Below, in pieces: positions 1 through 6,445 of a stretch of DNA of 7,863 bases. Positions within the stretch are counted from its first letter, which is position 1, and the number at the start of each line of letters is the position of its first letter. A model generated the notes under the pieces. The model searched no databases, was not told the origin of the DNA, and was given only the letters and a program-made list of their open reading frames with translations. Made by a program: the position numbers and the translations under genes. Source of the DNA: Pseudomonadota bacterium (GTDB lineage Bacteria; Pseudomonadota; Alphaproteobacteria; Sphingomonadales; Sphingomonadaceae); the NCBI GenBank assembly GCA_963205285.1, contig CAUJJQ010000083.1:1-7863 (forward strand). The letters run 5' to 3'.

Positions 1-904
1 TCCATGTCGGTGCATCCATCGAACGCAGCGCGTAAAAACAGCGCAGCATCGACAATATAGCAATGGCATTGGCCTGTTGGTCGGGAGCGCGCGATACAGT
101 GCCACCGTCGGCATAAAAACAGCTTTGCAGCGCGCGGCGCAGCCCCCCTTCGCCAAAGGCGCGGCGCGGTTCGCCGCCGGGCAGCGACAGGCCCGCTGCG
201 ACAATCGCCGACCATGCGACCAATTGCGGCACCCCTGCGCGCGCGGTATCGGCGCTGCGGTCAAGGTGGCGCGCGGTGCGCGACAAAGCGCCCAAAACGC
301 GCGAGCGATGGACTGCATCATCACCCGACAGGATTAAGGGGGCATAGCAAATCCAGTAAAACAACCGCCATGCCGCGACATCGGGCCGCCATGCCGGTTC
401 GCTGATTTTATCGCCGTGACTGTCGAGCCAGCGGCGCAACAACGCCTCTGCAATCGGGGCGACATTGTGCCTGTCCCCCGCCGCGGCAAGGTCACGCAAC
501 CATGCAAAGCTGTGAATATAGTCGGCAAAGGGCGCAGGCGCGGGCAGTGCTGCAAAATCAAGCCGCGCGGTCGGTAATTTCAGACCGCGAAACAGGAAAT
601 GTCCCGCGCGCAATGCTTTGCCTGCTGCCGGATCACCGGGGATGGGGTCTTCTGGAACGCCGAGCAGTTGCAAGGGAAAGCGACCGCGCAGTCGAAACCC
701 ATAAAGCGGGGTGCGCCATGTCAGCCGGTAAAATCGTGCCGCAATCCGGTCGGCAAGGCTCGCCCCCCGGTCATCTGACAATCGGATCAGCCGCTTACCG
801 CTTTCAATCGAATCGACCTGTTCGGTCATCGGTGGCGGCAGGCTGCGCCCAACATTGTCCTCGTGGCCAACGGCCGCATCGCTGGCGCTGTCAAACGCGC
901 TCAT
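1..904 (-). CDS. Heparinase II/III family protein, N-terminal part (runs off the left edge)
   Basis: An uninterrupted minus-strand frame gives 301 residues from an ATG at 904-902 to the window edge; the C-terminal half is missing. I recognise the N-terminal alpha-helical (toroid-like) region of the heparinase II/III-like proteins that commonly follow rpe in sphingomonads. Supporting stretches are GKRLIRL (about residues 37-43), [17 protein letters not shown] (51-67), [20 protein letters not shown] (126-145) and [11 protein letters not shown] with [14 protein letters not shown] (249-277). Family members are polysaccharide lyase-like, but their substrate in this context is not established. The catalytic residues and C-terminal beta domain lie outside the window, so activity cannot be judged. 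The start at 904 overlaps the rpe stop as ATGA, which favours translational coupling. A second in-frame Met at residue 26 (829) is an alternative start, with no clear Shine-Dalgarno. No signal peptide is visible at either start. Confidence 0.85.
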   Translation of the reverse strand, partial: MSAFDSASDAAVGHEDNVGRSLPPPMTEQVDSIESGKRLIRLSDDRGASLADRIAARFYRLTWRTPLYGFRLRGRFPLQLLGVPEDPIPGDPAAGKALRAGHFLFRGLKLPTARLDFAALPAPAPFADYIHSFAWLRDLAAAGDRHNVAPIAEALLRRWLDSHGDKISEPAWRPDVAAWRLFYWICYAPLILSGDDAVHRSRVLGALSRTARHLDRSADTARAGVPQLVAWSAIVAAGLSLPGGEPRRAFGEGGLRRALQSCFYADGGTVSRAPDQQANAIAILSMLRCFYALRSMDAPTW

Positions 905-1566
905 GGCCCGCGCAGACCCGCGATATTGGCGGCATAATTGCCCGCGCCGCCACGAAAACTGGCGGATCCGGCGACCAGCACATCGGCCCCCGCCGCGATG
1001 GCGAGCGGCGCGGTTACAGCGTCGATGCCGCCATCAACTTCGAGCGCGATGTCGCGGCCCGATGCGTCAATCATCGCGCGCAGGGTGCGGATTTTTTCGA
1101 GCTGGCTATGTATAAAGCTCTGCCCGCCAAAGCCGGGGTTGACGCTCATGACGAGGATGAGATCGATGTCGCCGATCAGATGGTCGATTAGCTGCACCGG
1201 CGTTGCGGGGTTGAGGACAATGCCCGCCTTTTTTCCCAATGCCTTGATATTTTGGACGCTGCGATGGGGGTGTGCCCCCGCTTCGGGATGAAAGCTGATG
1301 ATGTCCGCGCCCGCCTCTGCAAAGGCGCTGAGGTAGGTATCGACCGGCGCGATCATCAAATGCACATCAAAGGGCTTATTGCTGTGCGGGCGCAATGCCT
1401 TAACGACGGCCGGGCCGATGGTGATGTTGGGAACGAAATGGCCGTCCATGACATCGATGTGGATCCAGTCCGCCCCGGCACCGTCAATCGCGCGCACTTC
1501 ATCACCAAGCCGCGCGAAATCGGCGGAAAGTATGGACGGGGCGATGCGGACGGGAAGTGCTGCCAT
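901..1566 (-). CDS. rpe: Ribulose-phosphate 3-epimerase
   Basis: Interconverts D-ribulose 5-phosphate and D-xylulose 5-phosphate in the cytosolic pentose phosphate pathway. The 221-residue product has the usual family length and a complete (beta/alpha)8-barrel pattern: [15 protein letters not shown] near the N-terminus, [14 protein letters not shown] (34-47), FDVHLM (66-71), FHPE (92-95), VNPGFGGQ (142-149), EVDGG (176-180) and the phosphate-binding [13 protein letters not shown] (192-204). By family alignment the metal ligands are H36, D38, H69 and D178, with D38 and D178 as the acid/base pair; all are present. The start at 1566 ([13 protein letters not shown]) is chosen over an upstream in-frame start at 1779, which would add 71 non-homologous residues running over the divergent regulator. 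AAGGGG (minus strand, 1577-1582) lies 10 nt upstream. Its TGA overlaps the ATG of the heparinase-like gene. Confidence 0.97.
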   Translation of the reverse strand: MAALPVRIAPSILSADFARLGDEVRAIDGAGADWIHIDVMDGHFVPNITIGPAVVKALRPHSNKPFDVHLMIAPVDTYLSAFAEAGADIISFHPEAGAHPHRSVQNIKALGKKAGIVLNPATPVQLIDHLIGDIDLILVMSVNPGFGGQSFIHSQLEKIRTLRAMIDASGRDIALEVDGGIDAVTAPLAIAAGADVLVAGSASFRGGAGNYAANIAGLRGP

Positions 1567-1660
1567 GATGGGCTTGCCCCTTAGCGTGTGCCCCCTCAGA
1601 CGGCAAGTTTGGTGCCGAGCAATAGAATATGCCTTGGTAAGGTAAGCATCTTCGTTGAGT

Positions 1661-1676
1661 GCGGCAAAAATGCCGC
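1661..1676. promoter_or_regulatory. Perfect inverted repeat in the rpe / Rrf2-regulator divergent region
   Basis: GCGGCA-AAAA-TGCCGC is a 6-bp perfect stem with an AAAA loop, 46 bp before the regulator ATG and 95 bp before the rpe ATG. It is the clearest symmetrical element in this 156-bp divergent spacer. A role as operator (for example autoregulation by the adjacent Rrf2 protein) or as an mRNA hairpin is inference. It does not resemble an intrinsic terminator because no T-tract follows on either strand. Confidence 0.35.
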
Positions 1677-1722
1677 GCATCGCTTGTTGCACGGCGCGGC
1701 GGCGGCGCGCATAGAGCGCGCC

Positions 1723-2166
1723 ATGCTGTCGCAAAAAACCCGCTATACTATCCGCGCGTTGCAGCATCTGGCCGACCATGTGGGCGAAGGGCCGGTTCCT
1801 CTTTCCGACATTGCCGAGGCGCAGAATATCCCGGCCAAATTTCTGACCGTCATATTGTCCGAAATGGCGCGCGCCGGGATTGTCGCCAGTCAGCGCGGGC
1901 GCGACGGCGGATATTGGCTGGGGGTGCCGCCGGTGGATGTGCGCTATGGTGACATTGTCCGCCTGACGCGCGGGTCATTGGCGCTGACGCCGTGCGCCAG
2001 CCGCTTTGCCAGCAAGAAATGTGAAAATTGCCTCGACGAATCGGTGTGCCGTCTGCGCCGCTTGATGCTGTTGGTGCGCGACGAAACTGCCGCCGTGCTC
2101 GACCGGCTGACACTCGCCGATCCAATAGATTTCAAGGATGATTGGGCCGACGATAAAGAGGCTTAA
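1723..2166 (+). CDS. Rrf2-family transcriptional regulator with a cysteine cluster
   Basis: A 147-residue winged-helix regulator of normal Rrf2 length. The N-terminus [17 protein letters not shown] (1-17) matches the family opening. The DNA-binding helices lie about 27-53 ([20 protein letters not shown]...), followed by the wing GRDGGYWLG (59-67). The segment 91-109 carries four cysteines, C91, C100, C103 and C109, spaced like the three-Cys Fe-S site of IscR and NsrR-type members, so redox, iron or NO sensing through an Fe-S cluster is plausible (inference). No isc or suf genes are nearby, so the target is unknown; the divergent rpe and its own promoter are the nearest candidates. The start at 1723 is where homology begins; an in-frame ATG at 1588 would add 45 low-complexity residues across the spacer. 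The C-terminus is acidic ([12 protein letters not shown]). Its TAA interlocks with the stop of the convergent HNH gene. Confidence 0.92.
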   Translation: MLSQKTRYTIRALQHLADHVGEGPVPLSDIAEAQNIPAKFLTVILSEMARAGIVASQRGRDGGYWLGVPPVDVRYGDIVRLTRGSLALTPCASRFASKKCENCLDESVCRLRRLMLLVRDETAAVLDRLTLADPIDFKDDWADDKEA

Positions 2167-2729
2167 GCTTCCAATTCAACATCCCAGTACAGCCAATCAA
2201 CCCAGCTTTGGTGCAGATAATGCGGCGGAAAGCGCCGTCCGTGGTGCTGCAATTGCCAACTGGTCGGCCGCCACGGCGCGCGGTGCAAATGCATATGCGC
2301 GCCAGCGGGCGTGCGCCCACCCTTTTTCAAATTGCACGGCGCACAGGCGGTCGTCACATTTTCCCAGCTTGTCCGCCCGCCCAAACGGCGCGGCACGACA
2401 TGGTCAAAGGTCAATTCTTTGCCCGTTCCGCAATATTGGCAGGCGAAATTATCCCGCAAAAACAGGTTGAAACGGGTGAAAGCAGGATATTCGCTGGGGC
2501 GGATATAATGTTTGAGCGCGATGACGCTGGGCAGTGGCATGACCCGCCCGGGCGAATGGATTTCGCGTTGATAATTGGCGACAATATCCACCCGCTCCAG
2601 GAAAACTGCCTTAACAGCGGTCTGCCATGGCCACAGCGACAGCGGATAATAGGATAATGGGGTGTAATCGGCATTGAGGACAAGCGCCGAACATTGATCG
2701 ATCGAGCGTGCCAGATCAGGATGGAACAT
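2163..2729 (-). CDS. HNH endonuclease family protein
   Basis: A 188-residue stand-alone HNH (His-Asn-His, beta-beta-alpha-metal) nuclease-fold protein of a type common as a single chromosomal gene in alphaproteobacteria. The motif spans about 93-135: CQYC (C97, C100), TFDHVVPRRLGG with D109 and H110, ENVTTACAPCN with N124, C129 and C132, and the trailing lysines of NLKKGG. The two CxxC pairs should bind a structural zinc, and the D-H plus N residues form the metal-dependent active site, so the nuclease core looks intact. The N-terminal region (VLNADYTPLSYYPLSLWPWQTAVKAV, 17-42) is the conserved leader of this subfamily. The biological substrate is not established; there is no adjacent methylase, integrase or terminase. 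AAGGAGG sits 6 nt upstream of the ATG at 2729. The gene converges on the Rrf2 regulator with a 4-bp overlap. Confidence 0.93.
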   Translation of the reverse strand: MFHPDLARSIDQCSALVLNADYTPLSYYPLSLWPWQTAVKAVFLERVDIVANYQREIHSPGRVMPLPSVIALKHYIRPSEYPAFTRFNLFLRDNFACQYCGTGKELTFDHVVPRRLGGRTSWENVTTACAPCNLKKGGRTPAGAHMHLHRAPWRPTSWQLQHHGRRFPPHYLHQSWVDWLYWDVELEA

Positions 2730-2735
2730 CGGCGT

Positions 2736-2742
2736 CCTCCTT
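2736..2742 (-). promoter_or_regulatory. Strong Shine-Dalgarno of the HNH gene
   Basis: AAGGAGG read on the minus strand, 6 nt before the ATG at 2729. It is the best ribosome binding site in the window and fixes the HNH start. Confidence 0.85.
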
Positions 2743-2758
2743 ACGTTGTCCTCACCTA

Positions 2759-2788
2759 CTTAGAACGCAAACATATTTCCTGCGTCAA
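2759..2788 (-). promoter_or_regulatory. Predicted sigma70-type promoter of the HNH gene
   Basis: On the minus strand, TTGACG (2788-2783) is followed after 18 nt by TCTAAG (2764-2759). The -35 box matches five of six consensus bases and the -10 box four of six. It lies just upstream of the strong Shine-Dalgarno of the HNH gene. Assigned by pattern only. Confidence 0.5.
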
Positions 2789-2867
2789 GCGGCTTTTTGC
2801 GCTGGCACCGCAATCTATTGTGCGAAGTGAGTCGATTTCATCCATAAATATGGGGTAGGCGACGGCC

Positions 2868-3743
2868 ATGCCCGCCCTACCCATCCAGCCTCTTGCCACC
2901 CGCTTTGCCCCATCGCCGACGGGGCTGCTCCATTTGGGGCATGGGCTATCGGTGCTGCTCGCCCACCAATGGGCGCGCGAAAATGGCGGGAAATTTCTGC
3001 TGCGTTTTGATGATATTGATGCAGGGCGGGTACGCGATGCATATTATGCCGCGACCATCACCGACCTTGCATGGCTGGGTGTGGAGGCAGATGCGCCGCC
3101 TGTTCGCCAGTCATCGCGGTTGCAGCTCTATGCCGCCGCATTGGAAAAATTGCGCGACATGGGCCTCGCTTACCCATGTTTTTGCAGCCGCAAGGATTTG
3201 GCGCAGAGCGCTGCTGCCCCGCATGGCCCAGCCCCCATTTACCCCGGCACCTGCCGCAACCTCGCCCCCGATGCGGCGGCTGCGCGACTGGCGGCGGGCG
3301 ATTTGCCGGCATGGCGGCTCGACATGGCAGCCGCGACCACGCGCACGGGGCCGATTATTTGGCACGACATGGCGGGCGGAGCGCATACTGCCAATGCCGC
3401 AGCGCATGGCGACATCGTGCTGGCGCGGCGCGACGCGCCCACCAGTTACCATTTATCCTCCACCATCGATGATGCTGAAATGGGCATCAGCCATGTTGTG
3501 CGCGGGCATGATTTGCTGGACGCAACCGACGTTCACCGACTGTTGCAGGCACTCCTCACCCTCCCTACCCCCATATATCAGCATCATGCGCTGATTGGGG
3601 ATGCCATGGGCCGCCGCCTTGCCAAGCGTGATGGTGCGGCCGGCCTGACCGCGATGCGCGATGCGGGGGTTGATGGGCTGCGCCTTGCCGCCGACCTCAT
3701 CGACGGCAAACTGCCGCTTGGCTATTGCTGGGTGAAGGCGTAA
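2868..3743 (+). CDS. gluQRS: Glutamyl-Q tRNA(Asp) synthetase
   Basis: A truncated class I glutamyl-tRNA synthetase paralogue that activates glutamate and attaches it to the queuosine base at the wobble position (34) of tRNA-Asp rather than to a tRNA 3' end. The 291-residue length fits GluQ-RS; the anticodon-binding domain of true GltX is absent. Visible are TRFAPSPTGLLHLGH (11-25) with the HIGH-type HLGH at 22-25, LRFDDIDAGR (45-54; true GltX usually has DTD/E here), the zinc site C104-x-C106...Y125...C129, the substrate-pocket run YHLSSTIDDAEMGISHVVRG (194-213), and a KMSKS-like RLAKRDG (250-256). It starts at the first in-frame ATG, 14 residues before the HIGH-type motif, with only a weak purine-rich stretch upstream. 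It is the first gene of a likely four-gene operon, 31 nt before the HIG1 gene, and is divergent from the HNH gene. Confidence 0.95.
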   Translation: MPALPIQPLATRFAPSPTGLLHLGHGLSVLLAHQWARENGGKFLLRFDDIDAGRVRDAYYAATITDLAWLGVEADAPPVRQSSRLQLYAAALEKLRDMGLAYPCFCSRKDLAQSAAAPHGPAPIYPGTCRNLAPDAAAARLAAGDLPAWRLDMAAATTRTGPIIWHDMAGGAHTANAAAHGDIVLARRDAPTSYHLSSTIDDAEMGISHVVRGHDLLDATDVHRLLQALLTLPTPIYQHHALIGDAMGRRLAKRDGAAGLTAMRDAGVDGLRLAADLIDGKLPLGYCWVKA

Positions 3744-3762
3744 GGCGAGCGCAGAAGATCAG

Positions 3763-3767
3763 AGGAG
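3763..3767 (+). promoter_or_regulatory. Ribosome binding site of the HIG1-domain gene
   Basis: AGGAG within AGAGGAGC, 7 nt before the ATG at 3775. It supports translation of this very small gene. Confidence 0.7.
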
Positions 3768-3774
3768 CAGCGTC

Positions 3775-4005
3775 ATGCAATGGTTAGTCATTTTGATGAT
3801 CGTCGGCGCGGCGGGCATGGTGCTGTTCAGCCTGATCCGCGGCCTAATTTATTTTGCGCGCACGGGCGCTGCACTGCAGGCCAACGGTGGCGACGCCAGT
3901 GAAATGCACGCCGCCCAAAACCGCATGATGTTCGCACGCGTCAAATGGCAGGCGATCACCATCCTGCTGATTATACTCTTTGGGGCGATTGCCGCGAGCC
4001 AATAA
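3775..4005 (+). CDS. HIG1-domain twin-transmembrane small protein
   Basis: A 76-residue inner-membrane protein with two hydrophobic helices, about residues 3-27 and 58-74, joined by a short polar loop (ALQANGGDASEMHAAQ). The sequence QNRMMFARVKWQ (48-59) just before the second helix matches the conserved QN-x-M-x(3)-RV-x(2)-Q motif of the hypoxia-induced HIG1 family. Mitochondrial relatives (Rcf1/HIGD) associate with cytochrome oxidase and respiratory supercomplexes; a similar role in this bacterium is inference. It is supported by a good Shine-Dalgarno. Its TAA overlaps the next ATG by one base (TAATG), so translation of the adenosyltransferase is probably coupled to it. Confidence 0.9.
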   Translation: MQWLVILMIVGAAGMVLFSLIRGLIYFARTGAALQANGGDASEMHAAQNRMMFARVKWQAITILLIILFGAIAASQ

Positions 4006-4604
4006 TGGTCAAAATCAACAAGATTTACACCCGCACAGGCGATGCGGGGAGCAGCGGCTTGGTCGATGGGTCGCGCCTGTCCAAGGGTGACCCGCTGTTC
4101 GATGCCATCGGCGATGTAGATGAGGCGAATGGTGTTTTAGGGTTGGTGCGCGCGGCGCTGCATCCACAAAAATTGCAGATAGAGGCCGAACTCGACCAGC
4201 GCTTGTCGATCATCCAAAATGATTTGTTTGATCTGGGTGCCGACCTTGCCACCCCGCCGCGCGATGGCGATGCCCCCTTTGCACCCGGTGAAATGGAATT
4301 GCGCATCATTGCCAGCCAAGTCACCCGGCTGGAGGGGGAGATTGACGCGATGAACGCCACGCTTTCGCCCTTACGCAGTTTCATATTGCCGAGCGGGGGG
4401 GAGGCGGTGGCGCGGCTCCACCTCGCGCGCTCGGTCGTCCGCCGTGCCGAACGCAGCGCGGTGAAGACGTCGGTGACACGTGCGTTAAACCCCGCCGCCC
4501 TATCCTATATCAACCGATTGTCGGACTGGCTGTTTGTCGCCGCGCGCCATATCGCGCAGCAGCACGCCGGTGACGTGCTGTGGGTGCCCGGCGCATCGCG
4601 ATGA
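4005..4604 (+). CDS. pduO: PduO-type cob(I)yrinic acid a,c-diamide (cob(I)alamin) adenosyltransferase
   Basis: Transfers the adenosyl group of ATP to reduced cobalamin, giving adenosylcobalamin for enzymes such as methylmalonyl-CoA mutase or class II ribonucleotide reductase. The 199 residues match a single-domain PduO/MMAB-type enzyme. The ATP-binding N-terminus KIYTRTGDAGSSGLVDGSR (6-24) is followed by DAIGDVDEANGVLG (33-46), and the helical-bundle signatures RRAER (146-150) and NRLSDWLFVAAR (170-181) are complete. The start at 4005 is preferred over an upstream in-frame ATG at 3945 because homology begins at MVKINKIYTRTGD and because the ATG overlaps the HIG1 stop. No cobalamin riboswitch is recognisable upstream, and no corrinoid biosynthesis gene is present in the window. 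The symbol denotes the family; the gene is not in a propanediol operon. Confidence 0.95.
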   Translation: MVKINKIYTRTGDAGSSGLVDGSRLSKGDPLFDAIGDVDEANGVLGLVRAALHPQKLQIEAELDQRLSIIQNDLFDLGADLATPPRDGDAPFAPGEMELRIIASQVTRLEGEIDAMNATLSPLRSFILPSGGEAVARLHLARSVVRRAERSAVKTSVTRALNPAALSYINRLSDWLFVAARHIAQQHAGDVLWVPGASR

Positions 4605-4629
4605 GTTTTATTTTGGCGGGATTATTTAG

Positions 4630-5505
4630 ATGAAAATCAAATGCGTGGGCGTTGTTGGTGCCGGGCAAATGGGTGCGGGCATCGCACAGGTCGCCGCCGA
4701 AGCGGGCTATGGAGTCCTCCTTTCTGACCGTAGCATGGACATCGCCGAACGCGGCAAGGCAGGTATCGCCAAATTACTGACCCGCGCGGCGGACAAGGGC
4801 CGGTTGAGCGCGACCGATGCCGACGCTGCGCTGGCGCGGATAACCTGCGTTGCCGACCACGCAGCCTTTGCGCCTGCCGATCTGGTCATCGAGGCAGCGA
4901 GCGAGCGGGAGGAGGTAAAGCGCGCCATTTTCGCCTCCATCGCACCGCAATTGGCCGACCATGCAATATTGGCCACCAACACATCGTCGATACCCATCAC
5001 GCGTTTGGCACAGGAATCGCGCGACCCCGCCCGATTTGTCGGGGTTCATTTTTTCAATCCGGTTCCGGTGATGGGGCTGGTCGAACTGATCCGCGGCCTC
5101 GCCACATCCGACGAAACGCTGACCGAAGTCGAAGCATTTGGCCGGTCATTGGGCAAGGAAATCGTCCATTCGTCGGACGCGCCGGGGTTTATTGTCAACC
5201 GGGTGCTTATGCCGATGCTGAACGAAGCAGCCGTCGCGCTGGGCGAAGGGGTGGCAACCATCCGTGACATCGATACCGCCTGCCGCCTCGGCCTCAACCA
5301 CCCGATGGGGCCGTTGACGCTGGCCGATTTCATCGGGCTGGACACGTGTCTCGACATCATCAACGTGCTGCACACATCGACCGGCGACCCGCGCTTCCGC
5401 CCTGCCCCCCTGCTGGTCAAATATGTCGAAGCAGGCTGGGTCGGCAAAAAATCGGGTCGCGGTTTTTACGACTGGACGGGGCCGGAGCCTGTGCCGACGC
5501 GGTAA
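4630..5505 (+). CDS. hbd: 3-hydroxybutyryl-CoA (3-hydroxyacyl-CoA) dehydrogenase
   Basis: An NAD(P)-dependent cytosolic dehydrogenase that interconverts (S)-3-hydroxybutyryl-CoA and acetoacetyl-CoA in short-chain fatty acid or butanoate metabolism. The 291-residue length is typical of the stand-alone enzyme. The Rossmann motif GVVGAGQMGAGIAQ (7-20) is followed by acidic D33, LVIEAASE (85-92) and NTSS (117-120). By family alignment the catalytic residues S119, H140, E152 and N190 are all present, within SSIPIT, VHFFNPVPVM, VELI and GFIVNR. The C-terminal dimerisation domain has DxACRLGLNHPMGPLTLADFIGLD-type sequence (215-238) and GWVGKKSGRGFYDW (269-282). It lies 25 nt after the adenosyltransferase, probably in the same operon. 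It converges on the 3-hydroxybutyrate dehydrogenase gene with only 8 bp between stop codons and no terminator between them. Physiological chain-length preference cannot be read from sequence. Confidence 0.95.
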   Translation: MKIKCVGVVGAGQMGAGIAQVAAEAGYGVLLSDRSMDIAERGKAGIAKLLTRAADKGRLSATDADAALARITCVADHAAFAPADLVIEAASEREEVKRAIFASIAPQLADHAILATNTSSIPITRLAQESRDPARFVGVHFFNPVPVMGLVELIRGLATSDETLTEVEAFGRSLGKEIVHSSDAPGFIVNRVLMPMLNEAAVALGEGVATIRDIDTACRLGLNHPMGPLTLADFIGLDTCLDIINVLHTSTGDPRFRPAPLLVKYVEAGWVGKKSGRGFYDWTGPEPVPTR

Positions 5506-5513
5506 GTTAGGAT

Positions 5514-6305
5514 TTATTGCGCGGTCCAGCCACCATCCATCGACAGCATCGAACCCGTGATTGCGCGTGCGCCATCGCTCACCAGATAGAGCATCAGGCT
5601 CGCCAACTGCTCTACCTCGACAAAGGCTTTTTGCGGCTGTTTGTCGAGCAGCACGTCGTTCACCACCTGATCATAGGTCAGGCCGCGTGCCTTCATCGTG
5701 TCGGGAATCTGGTTTTCGACCAGCGGTGTCCAGACATAACCGGGGCATATGCAGTTGACGGTCATCCCCTGTGTCGCAACCTCCAGCGCCACAGTCTAGG
5801 TCAGGCCCGCGATGCCATGTTTTGCGGCATTATAGGCCGATTTATAGGGGCTGGCGACCAGCGAATGCATCGAGCCTGTATTGATGATCCGCCCCCACCC
5901 CTTGGCCTTCATGCCCGGCAGCGCCGCCTTTGTGGTGTGAAACGCCGACGACAATATGATGGCGAGCACCGCGTCCCATTTGTCGTCCGGAAATTCGTCA
6001 ACCGGCGCGACATGCTGAATACCGGCATTGTTGATGAGGATGTCGGGCGTGCCCAAATGCTGGGTGCAATCGGCCACCATGTCGCGAATTTCCGCAGGCT
6101 TGGTCATGTCCGCACCATGATAGCGCGCGCCAGCACCGCTTTTTGCGGCGAGTGCTCCAACCTCTGCCGCAATGGCTGCATCATCGCCAAAACCATTGAT
6201 CATCACCGAAGCGCCCGCCGCTGCCAGCGCATGGGCAAAGCCCAAACCGATGCCGCTGGTCGATCCGGTAATGAGGGCGGTTTTACCGCTGAGGCGCGCT
6301 GTCAT
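5514..6305 (-). pseudogene. bdhA: D-3-hydroxybutyrate dehydrogenase (SDR) interrupted by an in-frame amber codon
   Basis: The complete frame would encode about 263 residues of an NAD-dependent short-chain dehydrogenase that converts D-3-hydroxybutyrate to acetoacetate. It contains TGSTSGIG (13-20), NNAG (92-95), the catalytic S145, Y158 and K162 (SAYNAAKHG), the post-active-site CPGYVWTPLVE, and the C-terminal MDGGWTAQ tail characteristic of this enzyme. Codon 170 (5798-5796) is TAG; the frame continues unchanged on both sides (GIAGLT-stop-TVALEVATQGM). Relatives have Lys here (GLTKTVALE), so one A-to-T change in AAG explains it. Translation would end at 169 residues, after the active site but without the substrate-binding and C-terminal interface region. 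A GTG four bases downstream in the track of the same frame could restart a 92-residue piece, which has no obvious function alone. AAAGGAA lies 6 nt before the ATG at 6305. A sequencing error is not excluded. Confidence 0.88.
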
Positions 6306-6311
6306 CGAACA

Positions 6312-6318
6312 TTCCTTT
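6312..6318 (-). promoter_or_regulatory. Ribosome binding site of the 3-hydroxybutyrate dehydrogenase gene
   Basis: AAAGGAA on the minus strand, 6 nt before the ATG at 6305. It supports that start and shows the translation signal is intact despite the internal stop. Confidence 0.6.
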
Positions 6319-6390
6319 CATTCTTCGTGCGCTACGCCCTGCCGCTTATCCGGGTGCGCCGTCAATCCCATCACCCGCCGTCATTGGTTT

Positions 6391-6418
6391 TTGCATCATC
6401 GGTAATTTGGGTTATGGG
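6391..6418 (+). promoter_or_regulatory. Weak candidate promoter for the metallopeptidase gene
   Basis: TTGCAT, 16 nt, then TATGGG, ending 27 bp before the chosen ATG at 6446. Both boxes deviate from consensus. It is given only as the best pattern in the 140-bp divergent spacer (6306-6445), which otherwise shows no clear element. Confidence 0.2.
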
Positions 6419-6445
6419 TTGGCAACAAGCTTGGGGGAATGGTGC

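Noticed and set aside
502..1191. 229-codon plus-strand frame opposite the heparinase-like gene and rpe
   Set aside because: Its minus-strand counterparts are recognisable proteins, while this frame is Arg/Cys-rich without motifs.
1567..1779. Upstream extension of the rpe frame to a start at 1779
   Set aside because: The extra 71 residues are not rpe-like, lie opposite the Rrf2 gene, and rpe homology plus an AAGGGG site place the start at 1566.
2818..2846. Promoter for the gluQRS operon (TTGTGC, 17 nt, TCCATA)
   Set aside because: The boxes are too far from consensus to list as a feature, although the operon promoter must lie in or near 2730-2867.
2893..3594. 233-codon frame overlapping gluQRS
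   Set aside because: It is an out-of-frame shadow rich in Arg, Met, Trp and Cys; gluQRS motifs are in the other phase.
3744..4004. Cobalamin riboswitch for the adenosyltransferase
   Set aside because: The upstream sequence is coding for the HIG1 protein and shows no B12-box-like or multi-stem structure that I can recognise.
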